Positions 16,760-27,695 of a DNA stretch of 64,000 nt are shown here, piece by piece. The position numbers were made by a program, and so were the translations under genes. Position 1 is the first letter of the stretch. Every line of letters starts with the position of its first letter. Location: positions 1 to 64,000 of the forward strand of contig NZ_KB905021.1 in the NCBI RefSeq assembly GCF_000377405.1, given 5' to 3'. Below the pieces are notes generated by a model. That model did not search any database and was not told where the DNA came from. It worked only from the letters and a program-made list of their open reading frames with translations. Source of the DNA: Thioalkalivibrio sp. ALE31 (GTDB lineage: Bacteria > Pseudomonadota > Gammaproteobacteria > Ectothiorhodospirales > Ectothiorhodospiraceae).

Positions 16760-17647
16760 TCAGCCGTTGGCGCGCAGCGCGGCGATGCGCTGTTCGATCG
16801 GCGGGTGGCTCATGAACAGCTTCTTCAGGCCCTGGGCCATGCCGCCACGGATCCCGAAGGCCGCCATCTGGTCCGGCATGTCCACCGGCCGCCCGGAGGC
16901 CCGGGCCAGCGACTCCAGCGCGCCGATCATCTTCTCGCGCCCGGCAAAGCGGGCCCCCGCCTCGTCGGCGCGGAACTCGCGCTGACGCGAGAACCAGAAC
17001 ACGATGATGGAGGCCAGGATCGCGAGGATGATCTCGGTCACGATGGCGGTAATCCAGAAGGCCGGTCCGTGACCCGACTCGTTCTTGAAGATCACCCGAT
17101 CGACGAAGTGGCCGATCACGCGCGACAGGAAGATCACGAAGGTGTTCACCACGCCCTGGATCAGGGCCAGCGTCACCATGTCGCCGTTGGCGACGTGACC
17201 GACCTCGTGCCCCAGCACGGCCTCGACCTCGCCCTGCCCCATGTTCTGCATCAGTCCGGTGCTTACGGCCACCAGGGCGTTGTTCTTGCTCATCCCGGTG
17301 GCAAAGGCGTTCGGGTCGGGCGAATCGTAGATTCCCACCTCGGGCATGCCGATACCGGCCTGCTTGGCCTGGCGCTGCACCGTCTCCAGCAACCACTGCT
17401 CGGTGGCGTTGCGCGGCTTGTCGATCACGTGGACCTTCATCGTCTTCTTCGCCATCCACTTGGAGATGGCCAGCGAGATGAAGGACCCGCCGAACCCGAA
17501 CACGGCGGCGAAGATCAGCAAAGCGGTCAGGTCGAGATCGACCCCCTGTTCATCGAGGATGCTCTCCACACCCAGGATACGCAGGGTGATGCTGAGCACG
17601 ATCAGGATGGCGAAGTTGGTCGCCAGAAACAGCAGAACACGTTTCAT
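16760..17647 (-). CDS. htpX: Membrane zinc metalloprotease HtpX
   Basis: A 295-residue M48-family protease (E. coli HtpX 293). Two N-terminal membrane segments ([20 protein letters not shown] and a second near residues 35-55) precede the zinc motif HEVGH (in [13 protein letters not shown], about residue 145); further membrane segments near 155-210 and the third zinc ligand Glu in [12 protein letters not shown] follow. It degrades misfolded inner-membrane proteins together with FtsH. The start at 17647 ([11 protein letters not shown]) is preceded by AGGA. Heat or envelope stress often controls htpX, but no sigma-32 site was recognised here. Confidence 0.95.
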   Translation of the reverse strand: MKRVLLFLATNFAILIVLSITLRILGVESILDEQGVDLDLTALLIFAAVFGFGGSFISLAISKWMAKKTMKVHVIDKPRNATEQWLLETVQRQAKQAGIGMPEVGIYDSPDPNAFATGMSKNNALVAVSTGLMQNMGQGEVEAVLGHEVGHVANGDMVTLALIQGVVNTFVIFLSRVIGHFVDRVIFKNESGHGPAFWITAIVTEIILAILASIIVFWFSRQREFRADEAGARFAGREKMIGALESLARASGRPVDMPDQMAAFGIRGGMAQGLKKLFMSHPPIEQRIAALRANG

Positions 17648-17757
17648 GAAGTTTTCCTGTACTCCATCAATCCATTTACGGGGATGTCGCAATCATCGGG
17701 GCGCGCCGCGCGAATTCAAGCGCACCCCGATCAATGACCACCGGAGCGCGCCGGGGT

Positions 17758-20019
17758 TCAGGCCGGGCGCACTTCCAGGCGGTCCGCGTTCTGGTAGCCG
17801 CGTGGCAGCTGGCGCCCGCGCCGGGCGCGCTCGCCCACGTACTCCGCCCACTCGGCCGGGGCCAGCGCCTTGAAGCGCTTGCCGGCGTGCACGACCAGGG
17901 TGTCCTGCGGCCCCAGCACGGCCACGTCGAGCACCCGCTCGGAGCCGTCCTTGAGGGCCGCGGACGGGATACCGATCAGCTTGTTGCCCTTGCCACGCGC
18001 CAGCTCCGGCAGCTCGGTGGCCGGGAACAGCAGCAGGTAGCCGCGGGTGGTGACGACCGCGATGTGGTCCTCGTGCGGGTTGCGCACCGGGGCCGGCTGC
18101 AGCACAGCCGCCCCAGCGGGCACGGTGAGCACATTCTTGCCCGCCTTCTGCCGGCCCAGCAAATCGCCCAGTTTGGCGACGAAGCCGTAGCCGTGATCCG
18201 AGCCCAGCAGCCAGCGGTCTTCCTCCGCACCAGTGGCCATGCCGACAAAGCGCGCGCCCTCCGGCGGGTTCACGCGGCCGGACAGCGGCTCGCCCTGCCC
18301 GCGCGCGGACGGCAGGGTGTGCGCGGGGATGGTATAGGTGCGGCCGGTGGAGTCGATGAACGCGACCGGCTGGTTGCTGCGCCCGGTGACCGCGGCCTGG
18401 AAGGCATCCCCGGCCTTGTAGCTGAGCCCCTGGGCATCCACGTCGTGGCCCTTGGCCGCACGTGCCCAGCCCTTTTCCGACAGCACAATGGTCAGCGGCT
18501 CGGTGGGCACCAGCGCGGACTCGTCCAGTGCCTGCGCGGCGGCGCGCTGGACCAGCGGCGAGCGGCGCTCGTCACCGTAGTCCGCGGCGTCCTTCTCGAT
18601 TTCGCGGCGGACCTGGGTGCGCAGGCGGCGCTCGGACCCCAGGGTCTTCTCCAGCTGATCGCGCTCCTTGGCCAGTTCGTCCTGCTCACCGCGGATTTTC
18701 ATCTCCTCGAGCTTGGCCAAGTGGCGCAGCTTCAGCTCCAGGATCGCCTCGGCCTGGATATCGGACAGGCCAAAGCGGCTCATCAGTTCCGGCTTGGGCT
18801 GGTCGTACTCGCGGATGATCGCGATCACCTCGTCGATATTGAGATAGGCGATCAGCAGGCCTTCCAGCACATGCAGCCGCGCCTGCACCTTCTCCAGGCG
18901 CCACTGCAGACGCCGGCGCACGGTCTCGATGCGGAAGCTCAGCCATTCACTCAGCAGCCCGGCCAGGTCGCGTACCTGCGGTCGGCCGTCCAGGCCGATC
19001 ACGTTCATGTTCACGCGGTAGGTCTTTTCCAGGTCCGTGGTCGCGAACAGGTGGGCCATCAGCGCCTCGACATCCACGCGGTTCGAGCGCGGGGTGATCA
19101 CCAGACGGGTCGGGTGCTCGTGGTCGGACTCGTCGCGCAGGTCCTCGACCATCGGCAGCTTCTTCGCGCGGATCTGGCTGGCGATCTGTTCCAGCAGCTT
19201 GGCCCCGGAGACCTGGTGCGGCAGCGCGGTGACCACGATGTCGTCACCTTCGCGTTCATAGCGCGCCCGCGCGCGGATCGAACCCTGCCCGGTCTCGTAG
19301 ACCTTTCGCAGCTCCGCAGGCGGGGAAATGATCTCCGCCTCGGTGGGAAAGTCCGGCGCCGGCAGGTGCTCGCACAGCTCGGCGACGGTCGCCTTCGGGT
19401 GCTCCAGCAGGTGCACGCAGGCCGCAGCCACCTCGCGCAGGTTGTGCGGCGGGATATCGGTGGCCATGCCCACGGCGATCCCGGAACCGCCGTTCAGCAG
19501 CACGTTCGGAAGCCGGGCCGGCAGCACCTTCGGCTCGTCCAGCGCGCCGTCGAAGTTCGGCACCCAGTCCACCGTGCCCTGCCCCAGCTCCGAGAGCAGC
19601 AGCTGCGCATAGCGCGAGAGGCGCGACTCGGTATAGCGCATCGCGGCGAAGGACTTGGGATCGTCCGGCGAGCCCCAGTTGCCCTGCCCGTCCACGAACG
19701 GATAGCGGTAGGAGAACGGCTGCGCCATCAGCACCATCGCCTCGTAGCACGCCGAGTCGCCATGCGGATGGAACTTGCCGAGGACGTCGCCGACCGTGCG
19801 CGCGGACTTCTTGTACTTGGCGGTGGCCGAGAGCCCCAGCTCGCTCATGGCGTAGATGATGCGGCGCTGCACGGGCTTGAGCCCGTCGCCGATGTGCGGC
19901 AGCGCACGGTCCAGGATCACGTACATGGAGTAGTCCAGGTACGCCTTCTCGGTGAAGTCCTTCAGCGGCAGCTGCTCGCCGCTGTTGGCGAACAGGCTGG
20001 GGGTCTCGATATCGCTCAT
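17758..20019 (-). CDS. parC: DNA topoisomerase IV subunit A
   Basis: A 753-residue type IIA topoisomerase subunit (E. coli ParC 752). The active Tyr is in [11 protein letters not shown] (Tyr129); the quinolone-resistance region reads [12 protein letters not shown] with Ser89 and Glu93, the drug-sensitive residues. The C-terminal beta-pinwheel has no GyrA-box (QRRGGKG), which argues for ParC over GyrA. It decatenates daughter chromosomes with ParE, whose gene is not in the window. The start at 20019 ([10 protein letters not shown]) was preferred because upstream extension has no family match. It diverges from cls. Confidence 0.95.
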   Translation of the reverse strand: MSDIETPSLFANSGEQLPLKDFTEKAYLDYSMYVILDRALPHIGDGLKPVQRRIIYAMSELGLSATAKYKKSARTVGDVLGKFHPHGDSACYEAMVLMAQPFSYRYPFVDGQGNWGSPDDPKSFAAMRYTESRLSRYAQLLLSELGQGTVDWVPNFDGALDEPKVLPARLPNVLLNGGSGIAVGMATDIPPHNLREVAAACVHLLEHPKATVAELCEHLPAPDFPTEAEIISPPAELRKVYETGQGSIRARARYEREGDDIVVTALPHQVSGAKLLEQIASQIRAKKLPMVEDLRDESDHEHPTRLVITPRSNRVDVEALMAHLFATTDLEKTYRVNMNVIGLDGRPQVRDLAGLLSEWLSFRIETVRRRLQWRLEKVQARLHVLEGLLIAYLNIDEVIAIIREYDQPKPELMSRFGLSDIQAEAILELKLRHLAKLEEMKIRGEQDELAKERDQLEKTLGSERRLRTQVRREIEKDAADYGDERRSPLVQRAAAQALDESALVPTEPLTIVLSEKGWARAAKGHDVDAQGLSYKAGDAFQAAVTGRSNQPVAFIDSTGRTYTIPAHTLPSARGQGEPLSGRVNPPEGARFVGMATGAEEDRWLLGSDHGYGFVAKLGDLLGRQKAGKNVLTVPAGAAVLQPAPVRNPHEDHIAVVTTRGYLLLFPATELPELARGKGNKLIGIPSAALKDGSERVLDVAVLGPQDTLVVHAGKRFKALAPAEWAEYVGERARRGRQLPRGYQNADRLEVRPA

Positions 20020-20162
20020 CGGCGCTCTCGCGAATGATGGGTGGCGCGGGCTTTTACCCCGGACCGGGCCCGCGTACTGTAGCGGGCACGCGCCCGCCAT
20101 TCCACGGGGTCACGGGAAAACCGCCGAACCGGGGAGCGGAGAAGCCCCGGAGGAGTCCATTC

Positions 20163-21584
20163 GTGCTGGATACAGGCTGGATCGCCAGTATCGCTGCCGT
20201 CGCCGTGTTTGCCCTCGCGGCGATCAGCGTGGTGCACGCCCTGCTGCAGCGCCGCGACACCGGAACCATCATCGCCTGGGTCGGGTTGATCGTGCTGCTG
20301 CCGCTGGGCGGCTCGGTCCTGTACTGGCTGTTCGGGGTCAACCGCATCCGCCGGCGCGCCCACGCCCTGCGCGAGGGCTATCTGATCGCCGACCCCAGCG
20401 CCGGGGGCGCCACCCTGAGCGAGCCGCCGGAACGCTGGCAACGCCTGCTGCACTCCGGCGACCGACTGAGCCCTTTCCGCCTGGTCGGCGGCAACGCGAT
20501 CGAACCGCTGTTCGACGGCGACCGCACCTATGCCCGCATGCTGGACGCCATCGACAGCGCCCGTCACAGCATCACCCTGGCCACCTATATCTTCGACTAC
20601 GACCGGGTCGGGGAACGCTTCGTGGACCGCCTGCAGCAGGCCCAGGACCGTGGCGTGCAGGTGCGCGTGCTGATCGACGCCATCGGCGCCCGCTACAGCC
20701 GCCGCAACACCCTGCGCCGGCTGCGCCGAGCGGGGATCCCGGCCACCACCTTCATGCCGGTGCACCTGCCACGCAGTCTGGCCGCCTTCAATCTGCGTAA
20801 CCACCGCAAAATGCTGGTGGTCGACGGCCGCCAGGCCTTCACCGGGGGCATGAACATCCGCCGCGGCCACAGCCACGCCGATCCGGGCCCCCACCCGATA
20901 CACGACCTCCACTTCGAGCTGCGCGGCCCCGCCTGCACGCAACTACAGCGGGTGTTCACGGAGGACTGGCAATTCGCCACCGGGGAACGTCTGGACGGCC
21001 CGCGCTGGTTCCCGGATACCGTTGCCCCGGCCGGGGCCCGTGCCTGTCGCGGCCTGCCGGACGGCCCGGACGAGGACTTCGAGGTCCTGAACTTCACGCT
21101 GCAATCGGCCCTGGCCGAGGCCCGCGAGCAGGTCACCATCATCACCCCGTATTTCCTGCCGGACGTGGCGCTGACCGGCGCGCTCAAGGCCGCCGCCCTG
21201 CGGGGCGTCCGGGTCGACATCCTGATCCCGGCCCGGAGCAACCTGCGGCTGGTGGAATGGGCCAGCCGCCCGCAACAGGGCGAGCTGCTGGAGCGCGGCT
21301 GCCGCCTGTGGCTCACCCCGCCGCCCTTCAACCACGCCAAGCTGATGCTGGTGGATCGCGAGTGGGCCCTGGTCGGCTCCGCCAACTGGGATCCGCGCAG
21401 CCTGCGCCTGAATTTCGAGTTCAATCTGGAATGCCTGGATGCCGGCCTGGGCGGCGAACTGGCCACCTGGGCCGACGCCCTGCGCGCGCAGTCGCACCCC
21501 CTGACCCTCGACGAGGTCCGCGCCCGTCCGCTCCCCGCGCAGCTACGCGACGGGGCCGCCCGCCTCCTCACTCCCTACCTGTAA
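20163..21584 (+). CDS. cls: Cardiolipin synthase
   Basis: A 473-residue phospholipase-D-superfamily enzyme that makes cardiolipin from two phosphatidylglycerols at the inner membrane. Two N-terminal membrane segments (WIASIAAVAVFALAAISVVH and IIAWVGLIVLLPLGGSVLYW) are followed by two HKD motifs: HRKMLVVDGRQAFTGG near residue 213 and HAKLMLVDREWALVGSAN near 390. The start is a GTG at 20163, chosen because GGAGGAG lies about 8 nt upstream and the membrane segment follows directly; the frame is open further upstream but would run into the parC promoter region. Length matches ClsA. Confidence 0.9.
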   Translation: MLDTGWIASIAAVAVFALAAISVVHALLQRRDTGTIIAWVGLIVLLPLGGSVLYWLFGVNRIRRRAHALREGYLIADPSAGGATLSEPPERWQRLLHSGDRLSPFRLVGGNAIEPLFDGDRTYARMLDAIDSARHSITLATYIFDYDRVGERFVDRLQQAQDRGVQVRVLIDAIGARYSRRNTLRRLRRAGIPATTFMPVHLPRSLAAFNLRNHRKMLVVDGRQAFTGGMNIRRGHSHADPGPHPIHDLHFELRGPACTQLQRVFTEDWQFATGERLDGPRWFPDTVAPAGARACRGLPDGPDEDFEVLNFTLQSALAEAREQVTIITPYFLPDVALTGALKAAALRGVRVDILIPARSNLRLVEWASRPQQGELLERGCRLWLTPPPFNHAKLMLVDREWALVGSANWDPRSLRLNFEFNLECLDAGLGGELATWADALRAQSHPLTLDEVRARPLPAQLRDGAARLLTPYL

Positions 21585-21780
21585 CGCGGGGCGACACTCC
21601 CCGGCCGGCGTGCAGACAGCGTTAGCCGGCCCCCATGCGCCGCCCCCCCGAACCGGGGCGGCGGCCTGCGGTCTTTTGTACTGTAGGCGATGTCACGCGA
21701 ATACCCGACGGGGCCCGATTCGCTTCGCCGCAGGGGAGTAAAGGGATGTTACGACGCGCGGAAACCGCAAAGGGACATCG

Positions 21781-24657
21781 ATGAACGGGGTCCTGGTGCC
21801 GTCGCTCTATCTGGCCGCCGGCCTGGCCGCCTACGCCAGTCTGAGCCACCTGCTGCACAGCCGCCAGAGCGCGCGGCGCACCGAGCACCGCCTGTTCGCC
21901 ACGATGTGCGCCCTGATGGTGGTGGTCGCCATCGGATCGGCCCAGACCTACCAGGCCGACAGCGTCGCGGCCTACACCCGCGCCCTTACCCTCAACATCT
22001 ACCTGCTGGCCCCGTTCTACGTCCTGTTCGCCGCCTTCGTCGCGGCCCATACGCGGACGCCCGCACGCGGCCTGATGACCGGACTGCTGGTACTGCTGGG
22101 CATCACGTGGGTGGTCAACACCCTGCAGCCCTACAGCATGCAGTACCGCCACATCGAGGAGTTGCGCATCCTCGAGCTGCCCTGGGGCGAGAACGTGGCC
22201 CTGGCCGTGGGCACGATCAGTCCCTGGTTCGGCTTCGGCGTCCTCGCGGTCTTTCTGGTGTTCGGCTTCGCGCTGGTCACGTTGATCCGGCATTACCGCC
22301 GCCACCGCCAGGCCACCACCCTGCTCCTGCTGGGCGGGATCGGGGTCTTCGTACTGTTCACCACTCAGGGCGTGCTCGCCCGTGCCGGCGTGCTGGAGAT
22401 GCCGCAGCTCGCACCGTTCGGCTACGTGGTGATGGTGGTGATGATGAGCCTGGTGCTGAACCGCGAGACTGGCGAACGCCTGCGCGACTCCGAGAGTCGC
22501 TTCCGCGCGCTGGTCGAGCAGTCCCCCATCGGCATCCAGGTGCTCACGCCGGAAGGCGAGATCCGCCAGACCAATGCCGCCTGGGAACGCATGCATGGCA
22601 GCGACGCCTCCCGCCCGGGCGGGAACGTCCTCGAGCGCCCGGATCCGATCGACCAGAAGCTCCTGGAACCGCTCGCGGATGCCGTGCGCGGGCACTACCG
22701 CGAGATCGGCCCGCTGGCCTACACCCCGCCGGCGCCTGCCGACACCGGGACCGGGGAAGGCCCCGCCGGCCCGCCCGGGGAGCGCTGGCTACGGGGCTGT
22801 ATCTACCCGTTGCAGGATACGCAGGGCGAGGTGCAGGACGTCATCGTGATGCAGGAGGATGTGACCGCCGCGCACCGCAGCGAGGATGCCCTGCGCCTGA
22901 TCGCCGAGGGCCTGCAGGCACGCTCGCGCGAGGAGTTCTTCCAGCAGCTGGTGCTCAAGCTGAGCAACCTGTTCGATGCCGACTATGCCCTGATCGGCAT
23001 GGAAGACCCGGAGCACCCCGGCGTCGTCGAGACCGTCGCCCTGTGCGCCCGAGGCCGGATCGTCGACAACCTGCGCTACGACCTCGCCGAGACACCCTGC
23101 GAACGCGTGCTGGAGATCGGCACCTGTATCTATCCCTGCGACGTGCAGCAGCGTTTCCCGGAGGATGCAATGCTGGTGGAGATGGATGCCGAGAGCTACC
23201 TCGGCGCCCCGTTGCTGGACAGCCAGGGGACGCTGCTCGGGCATATCGCGATGGTCAACCGCCATCCGGTCGAGGATGTCGACAAGGCGATGGAGATCCT
23301 CGGGATCATGGCCGACCGTGCGGGCGCGGAACTGGAGCGGCTGCATACCGAGGAGCACATCCACGCGCTGGCCTACCACGACGCCCTGACCGGGCTGGCC
23401 AACCGCACCCGCCTGCACGACGACCTGACCCGGCATATCGAGAAGGCCGTCGTGGGGGACCTGCACGGTGGCCTGATCCTGATCGACCTGGATCACTTCA
23501 AGACCATCAACGATGCCCTCGGCCACGCAGTGGGCGACACCGTGCTGGGCGCGGTCGCCGAACGCCTGCGGGCCCATGCCCCGGAGAGCGCGCTGATCGT
23601 CCGCCTGGGGGGCGACGAGTTCGCCGTGGTGCTGCCGCCCCGCGACGGGGCCCGCGAGGCACTCGAGTCCGACCTGCACGCCATCGCCGAGCGCATCCTC
23701 GAGGCCCTGCAGCGACCCATCGTGATCGGCGAGCGCACCTTCGGGGTCGGGGCCAGCCTGGGCTGCGTATGCTATCCGGATGCCGGCGAGAGCTCGGCCG
23801 ATGCCCTGCGCCACGCCGATATCGCCCTGTACCAGGCCAAGCGAGCCGGGCGCGGCGGCGTGCAGTTCTACCGCCATGCGCTGCAGGACGAGGCCCATGC
23901 CCGCCTGCAGATCGAGGACGGTCTGCGCCAGGCGGTGGAGCGCGGCCAGCTGGACCTGCACTACCAGCCCCAGCTCGATGCCGCCGAACGCCTGATCGGC
24001 GCCGAGGCCCTGCTGCGCTGGCGGCATCCGGAGCTGGGTGCGGTTGCGCCGGACCTGTTCATCCCGGTCGCGGAGGAGACCGGCCTGATCCATGGCATCG
24101 GCAACTGGGTCCTGGACCATGCCCTGGAACGCCTGTCGCAGTGGCAGCAGGCGGGGCTGCGCCCGCCGCGCCTGGCCCTGAACCTGTCACCGTGGCAACT
24201 CTCGCGCCCCGATTTCGTCGACCAGTTCCAGGCCCGCCTGCGCCACCACGGGGTTGACGCCCGCACCGTGACCCTGGAGGTCACGGAATCCGGACTGCTG
24301 CGCGACCTGCCGGATGCGATCGCCAAGCTGGGCGCGCTGCAGACCCTCGGCGTGCGCATCGCGCTGGATGACTTCGGCACCGGGTACTCGTCGCTGGCCT
24401 ATCTGCGCGACCTGCCGGTGGACGAACTGAAGATCGACAAGTCCTTCGTGCAGGGGCTGCTGGCCGGTGGCGACCGGACCCTGATCGAGAACATCGTGGA
24501 CATCGCCCGCAACATGGAGCTGGACGTGATCGCCGAGGGCGTGGAACACGCCGAGCAGCGGGACCAGCTACTGGCGCTGGGCTGCACGCGCTTTCAGGGG
24601 TTCCTGTTCAGCGAGCCCCTCGCCGAGGAGGCCTTCACCGCCCGGCTGCGGCAATAG
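21781..24657 (+). CDS. Membrane PAS-GAF-GGDEF-EAL cyclic-di-GMP protein
   Basis: A 958-residue bifunctional-type protein. About seven membrane segments fill residues 5-225; a PAS domain (FRALVEQSPIGIQVLTPEGE) follows near 240-360, then a GAF domain near 375-520, a GGDEF domain with canonical RLGGDEFAVVL near 610, and an EAL domain with EALLRW near 742, plus DDFGTGYSSLAYL and KIDKSF. Both catalytic signatures look intact, so synthesis and hydrolysis of cyclic-di-GMP are both possible; which dominates cannot be predicted. The membrane part probably senses a small ligand or membrane state. It converges on a second diguanylate cyclase gene with only 7 bp between stops. Confidence 0.92.
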   Translation: MNGVLVPSLYLAAGLAAYASLSHLLHSRQSARRTEHRLFATMCALMVVVAIGSAQTYQADSVAAYTRALTLNIYLLAPFYVLFAAFVAAHTRTPARGLMTGLLVLLGITWVVNTLQPYSMQYRHIEELRILELPWGENVALAVGTISPWFGFGVLAVFLVFGFALVTLIRHYRRHRQATTLLLLGGIGVFVLFTTQGVLARAGVLEMPQLAPFGYVVMVVMMSLVLNRETGERLRDSESRFRALVEQSPIGIQVLTPEGEIRQTNAAWERMHGSDASRPGGNVLERPDPIDQKLLEPLADAVRGHYREIGPLAYTPPAPADTGTGEGPAGPPGERWLRGCIYPLQDTQGEVQDVIVMQEDVTAAHRSEDALRLIAEGLQARSREEFFQQLVLKLSNLFDADYALIGMEDPEHPGVVETVALCARGRIVDNLRYDLAETPCERVLEIGTCIYPCDVQQRFPEDAMLVEMDAESYLGAPLLDSQGTLLGHIAMVNRHPVEDVDKAMEILGIMADRAGAELERLHTEEHIHALAYHDALTGLANRTRLHDDLTRHIEKAVVGDLHGGLILIDLDHFKTINDALGHAVGDTVLGAVAERLRAHAPESALIVRLGGDEFAVVLPPRDGAREALESDLHAIAERILEALQRPIVIGERTFGVGASLGCVCYPDAGESSADALRHADIALYQAKRAGRGGVQFYRHALQDEAHARLQIEDGLRQAVERGQLDLHYQPQLDAAERLIGAEALLRWRHPELGAVAPDLFIPVAEETGLIHGIGNWVLDHALERLSQWQQAGLRPPRLALNLSPWQLSRPDFVDQFQARLRHHGVDARTVTLEVTESGLLRDLPDAIAKLGALQTLGVRIALDDFGTGYSSLAYLRDLPVDELKIDKSFVQGLLAGGDRTLIENIVDIARNMELDVIAEGVEHAEQRDQLLALGCTRFQGFLFSEPLAEEAFTARLRQ

Positions 24658-24664
24658 CACCGGT

Positions 24665-26395
24665 TCAGTCGCGCGCGGACGGGTCCTCCAGCCCGCACCC
24701 CAGGGCGCCCCGCCGGCGCAGCGCCAGATCGGTTGCGCGCACCGCCGCCTCGGGACACTCGTGGTACAGCACGATACGGCTGCCACCCTCTTCCTTGGCC
24801 AGATACATGGCGCGGTCGGCACGCTGCAGCAGGGTCTCCGCGTCGTCGCCGTCCCCGGGATAGAGCGCCGCCCCCATGCTGAGGCCCACGTACACCGCTT
24901 CGCGGTTCACCTCCACCGGTTCCTCGAAGCGCTCGATCAGCTTGAGGCCGACACCGGTGACGGCATCGGGATCACGGACATTCTCCAGCAGCAGCACGAA
25001 CTCGTCGCCACCCACGCGGGCGACCACATCGCTCTCCCGCACCCCCTCGCGCAGGCGCCGCGCCACGGTCACCAGCATCACGTCCCCGGCATCATGCCCC
25101 AGGCGGTCATTGATCGGCTTGAAGCCGTCGAGATCGCAGACCACCAGGGCCAGCCCGGTGCCCGTCCGCTGGGCCCGGCGCAGGGCCTGCTGCAGATGCT
25201 CCTGCAACAGGCTGCGGTTGGGCAGGCCGGTCAGGGAGTCGTGGTGGGCCTGATGCCACAGGCGCTCCTCCGAGGCCTTGTCGCGGGTGATGTCGCGCAC
25301 CATGCCCAGCACCTGCACGGCCCGCCCCTCGGCATCACGGTCGATCTCGCCCTCCACCCGGACATGGCGGACCCCGCCGTCCCGGCGCACGACCCGGTGA
25401 TCCACCCGGTAGAAATTCTCGCGGTCCAGGGCCTCGTTGGTCGCGCGCCGCACGCGGGTGCGATCATCCGGGTGGATGGCGCGCATGTACGCCTCGAAAC
25501 CCGCACTCTCGGTGCGCGGATCGAGACCGAACAGTTCGAAGACATGCGACGACCAGTTCATGCGCTGACCCCGGATATCCCAGTCCCAGTAGCCCGCCCC
25601 GGCGATCCGCTGCGCCTCTTCCAGGCGCTCGGTGGTCTCCTGCAACGCCGCGGTGCGCCGGGCCACGGCGGCCTCCAGCCCGGCCTGCGTCTCGCGCAGA
25701 CGAGCCTCGACCTGCTGGCGGCTCTCCAGCTCCTGGCGCAACGCGGCATGATCGCGCCAGATCCGCCGGCGCACGCGCACCCACATCAGCAGCATGATCA
25801 GGACCGTGATGCCGGTGGCGATCAGCGTGATCTGCTGCGCCTGCTCGTGACGCCGGGCCATGGCGGCCACCGCCTCCTCGTTGTCATGCTCGAAGGCCTG
25901 CAGGATGGCTTCCATCTGCTCCAGGACTTCCTCCTGCACCGGCATCGCATCCGCGTAGAGGATGGCCAGCGCCTCGTTGCGCCCACCGGCGAGGGCGATG
26001 TCCACGAGTTCGGACAGGATCGGAGCCCCGGTCGCGGTCAGCTCGCGCAGCTCCGCCAGCAACGCGGCATCGCGCGGGGTCCGGGCCAGCAGCTCGGCGC
26101 CCGCGCGGGCCTCCAGAAAACGTTCGGCCAGTTCGCGAAACTCCCGCTGGTAGCGGTCCTGCAGGGCCGGATCCTCGGCGCTGATGACCAGCGAGGCGCG
26201 CAGCATGCGCTCGCGTACCAGACTGCGCATGCGGTGCACGCGATCCACCTTCTGCACGTATTCCTCGGTCAGGGCCTGGACGTCGTACTGCAGTTGCTGC
26301 ACGCGCAGCCAGCTGGCCATGGCGACTACCGCGACCAGCAACAGCACCACGACAAAGGCACTGGTCAGACCGGGGACGACAGGACGCGAGGGCAT
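24665..26395 (-). CDS. Membrane diguanylate cyclase with PAS domain
   Basis: A 576-residue inner-membrane protein. TM1 (LTSAFVVVLLLVAVVAMASWL), a helical periplasmic region of about 150 residues resembling four-helix-bundle sensors, TM2 (ITLIATGITVLIMLLMWV), a coiled-coil, a PAS domain with PAC segment near 275-390 (AGYWDWDIRGQ; DGGVRHVRVEGEI) and a GGDEF domain with RVGGDEFVLLL near residue 461. The catalytic motif is intact, and no RxxD inhibitory site four residues upstream of it was clear. It synthesises cyclic-di-GMP. Its stop is 7 bp from that of the GGDEF-EAL gene, a tail-to-tail pair of opposing or cooperating enzymes. Confidence 0.92.
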   Translation of the reverse strand: MPSRPVVPGLTSAFVVVLLLVAVVAMASWLRVQQLQYDVQALTEEYVQKVDRVHRMRSLVRERMLRASLVISAEDPALQDRYQREFRELAERFLEARAGAELLARTPRDAALLAELRELTATGAPILSELVDIALAGGRNEALAILYADAMPVQEEVLEQMEAILQAFEHDNEEAVAAMARRHEQAQQITLIATGITVLIMLLMWVRVRRRIWRDHAALRQELESRQQVEARLRETQAGLEAAVARRTAALQETTERLEEAQRIAGAGYWDWDIRGQRMNWSSHVFELFGLDPRTESAGFEAYMRAIHPDDRTRVRRATNEALDRENFYRVDHRVVRRDGGVRHVRVEGEIDRDAEGRAVQVLGMVRDITRDKASEERLWHQAHHDSLTGLPNRSLLQEHLQQALRRAQRTGTGLALVVCDLDGFKPINDRLGHDAGDVMLVTVARRLREGVRESDVVARVGGDEFVLLLENVRDPDAVTGVGLKLIERFEEPVEVNREAVYVGLSMGAALYPGDGDDAETLLQRADRAMYLAKEEGGSRIVLYHECPEAAVRATDLALRRRGALGCGLEDPSARD

Positions 26396-26553
26396 GGCTG
26401 CTCAAGCCACCAAGGATACGGGCCACGCCCCATACGCACGCAGGCCGGTTGCCGGCGAAACCCCGCAAACCGCTGTCGCATCCTTGACGCGCATCCCGTT
26501 CCCCCTGTTTGATCGATCGCATCTGCACGATCCAGCCGCGAGGGTGCCGCGAG

Positions 26554-27081
26554 ATGTCCACCAATACAAGCGCTGACGCTGCCGACCCCGCCCCGGGGCG
26601 CGCGGAATGCGCCCCAACCAGATCGCGACGGGCTGAACTGGAACAGGCCTACCGCAAGGCGCGGTACTGCGTGGAGACCGCGGACGGTTCATGGGTGCTG
26701 CGCATCGACCGAGCGGCCGATGAGGTGGCGGCCTGGATGGCGGGGCATGGCACCCACCGCCTCGTCGTGCTGACCGCCTGCAACCCGGGCAGCCAGCCGC
26801 TCACCGAGGAAGAAAACCAGCAACGCCAGCAGCGGTTGGAGCGAGCCGTGACGGAACAGGGCCTGCGCGCCTGGCCGGCCTGCAACCGCGATCCCCTGGG
26901 CCACTGGCCGGACGAGCCGGGCCTGGCGATCGCGGACCTGCCCGAACACCTGCTCGCGCGCTGGCTGGAGACATTCGGCCAGAACGCCGCCGTGCTGCTG
27001 GAGCCGCCCGCACCGCCACGACTGGTCTGGAGGGCCGGACGGACCGGGCGTCCTGTGCCCCCGCCAGGGGATGCAGATTAG
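26554..27081 (+). CDS. DUF3293-domain protein
   Basis: A 175-residue soluble protein with the DUF3293 pattern: [10 protein letters not shown] at the start, [25 protein letters not shown] in the middle, and [19 protein letters not shown] towards the end. The family has no assigned function. The start at 26554 (MSTNTSAD) is a choice; an ATG at 26509 would add 15 residues without family support. Its stop codon overlaps the stop of the convergent CopD gene by 3 bp. Confidence 0.75.
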   Translation: MSTNTSADAADPAPGRAECAPTRSRRAELEQAYRKARYCVETADGSWVLRIDRAADEVAAWMAGHGTHRLVVLTACNPGSQPLTEEENQQRQQRLERAVTEQGLRAWPACNRDPLGHWPDEPGLAIADLPEHLLARWLETFGQNAAVLLEPPAPPRLVWRAGRTGRPVPPPGDAD

Positions 27082-27545
27082 AGCGGCAGGCGCCCGCCCG
27101 AGGCGACCACGATCGTCGCCAGGCCGATCAGGGTATTGATCCCGACCAGGATGCGGATCTGCCCCAGGCGGCGCAGGCCTTCCTGGGCGTCATCCGCGGC
27201 AATGGCCTGGCGCATGCGGCGAAACGGCGCGAAGAACACATGGGCGAAGATCGCCATCATGATCAGACCCAGCAGCAGCATGGTATGCACGCTGGGGTGG
27301 ACGTCGCCCATGCCGCCGAACACGCCGAAGATCATGTAGAAGCCGGTCGCCAGGATCACCAGCACCGAGGCCCAGACCCACGGGAAGAAACGGGCGAACA
27401 CGCCCTCCCAGAGCTTCAGCCGGGGCATGCCCTCGAGCTGCTGCCCCGCCACCGGGCGCAGGAACATGTAGGCGAAGAACATGCCGCCCACCCAGATCAC
27501 CACCGCCAGTACATGCAGCACATTCGCCAGTGCGTATCCCGTCAT
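27078..27545 (-). CDS. CopD-family membrane protein
   Basis: A 155-residue inner-membrane protein with four membrane segments, including [39 protein letters not shown], a third near residue 90 and a last one ending near 150. His11 and the HPSVH motif resemble CopD-family heme or copper ligands (CopD/YebZ-like, also related to HemJ-like proteins). A role in copper handling or heme is possible but unproven, since no copper genes adjoin it. It is divergent from ridA. Confidence 0.75.
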   Translation of the reverse strand: MTGYALANVLHVLAVVIWVGGMFFAYMFLRPVAGQQLEGMPRLKLWEGVFARFFPWVWASVLVILATGFYMIFGVFGGMGDVHPSVHTMLLLGLIMMAIFAHVFFAPFRRMRQAIAADDAQEGLRRLGQIRILVGINTLIGLATIVVASGGRLPL

Positions 27546-27646
27546 TGCCTGCTTCCTCTGTGTCGTTGTCCGTGTGCCGCGCAGTGTATCCGTCCGCGCC
27601 CCGGTCTGCCGAGTCCGCGGACACCCCACACGAGCGTCCGGATCAG

Positions 27647-27652
27647 TAGAAT
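27647..27652 (+). promoter_or_regulatory. -10 element of ridA
   Basis: TAGAAT about 44 nt upstream of the ridA ATG; no strong -35 was seen at the proper distance. Similar TAGAAT/TACAAT hexamers precede bamD and secB in this window. Confidence 0.4.
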
Positions 27653-27695
27653 GGCGCCATCCGCGACAATCTATCCGGCCGAACAAGGAGCCCGC

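Noticed and set aside
17758-20019. parC gene as gyrA
   Set aside because: The length matches ParC and no GyrA-box was found in the C-terminal domain.
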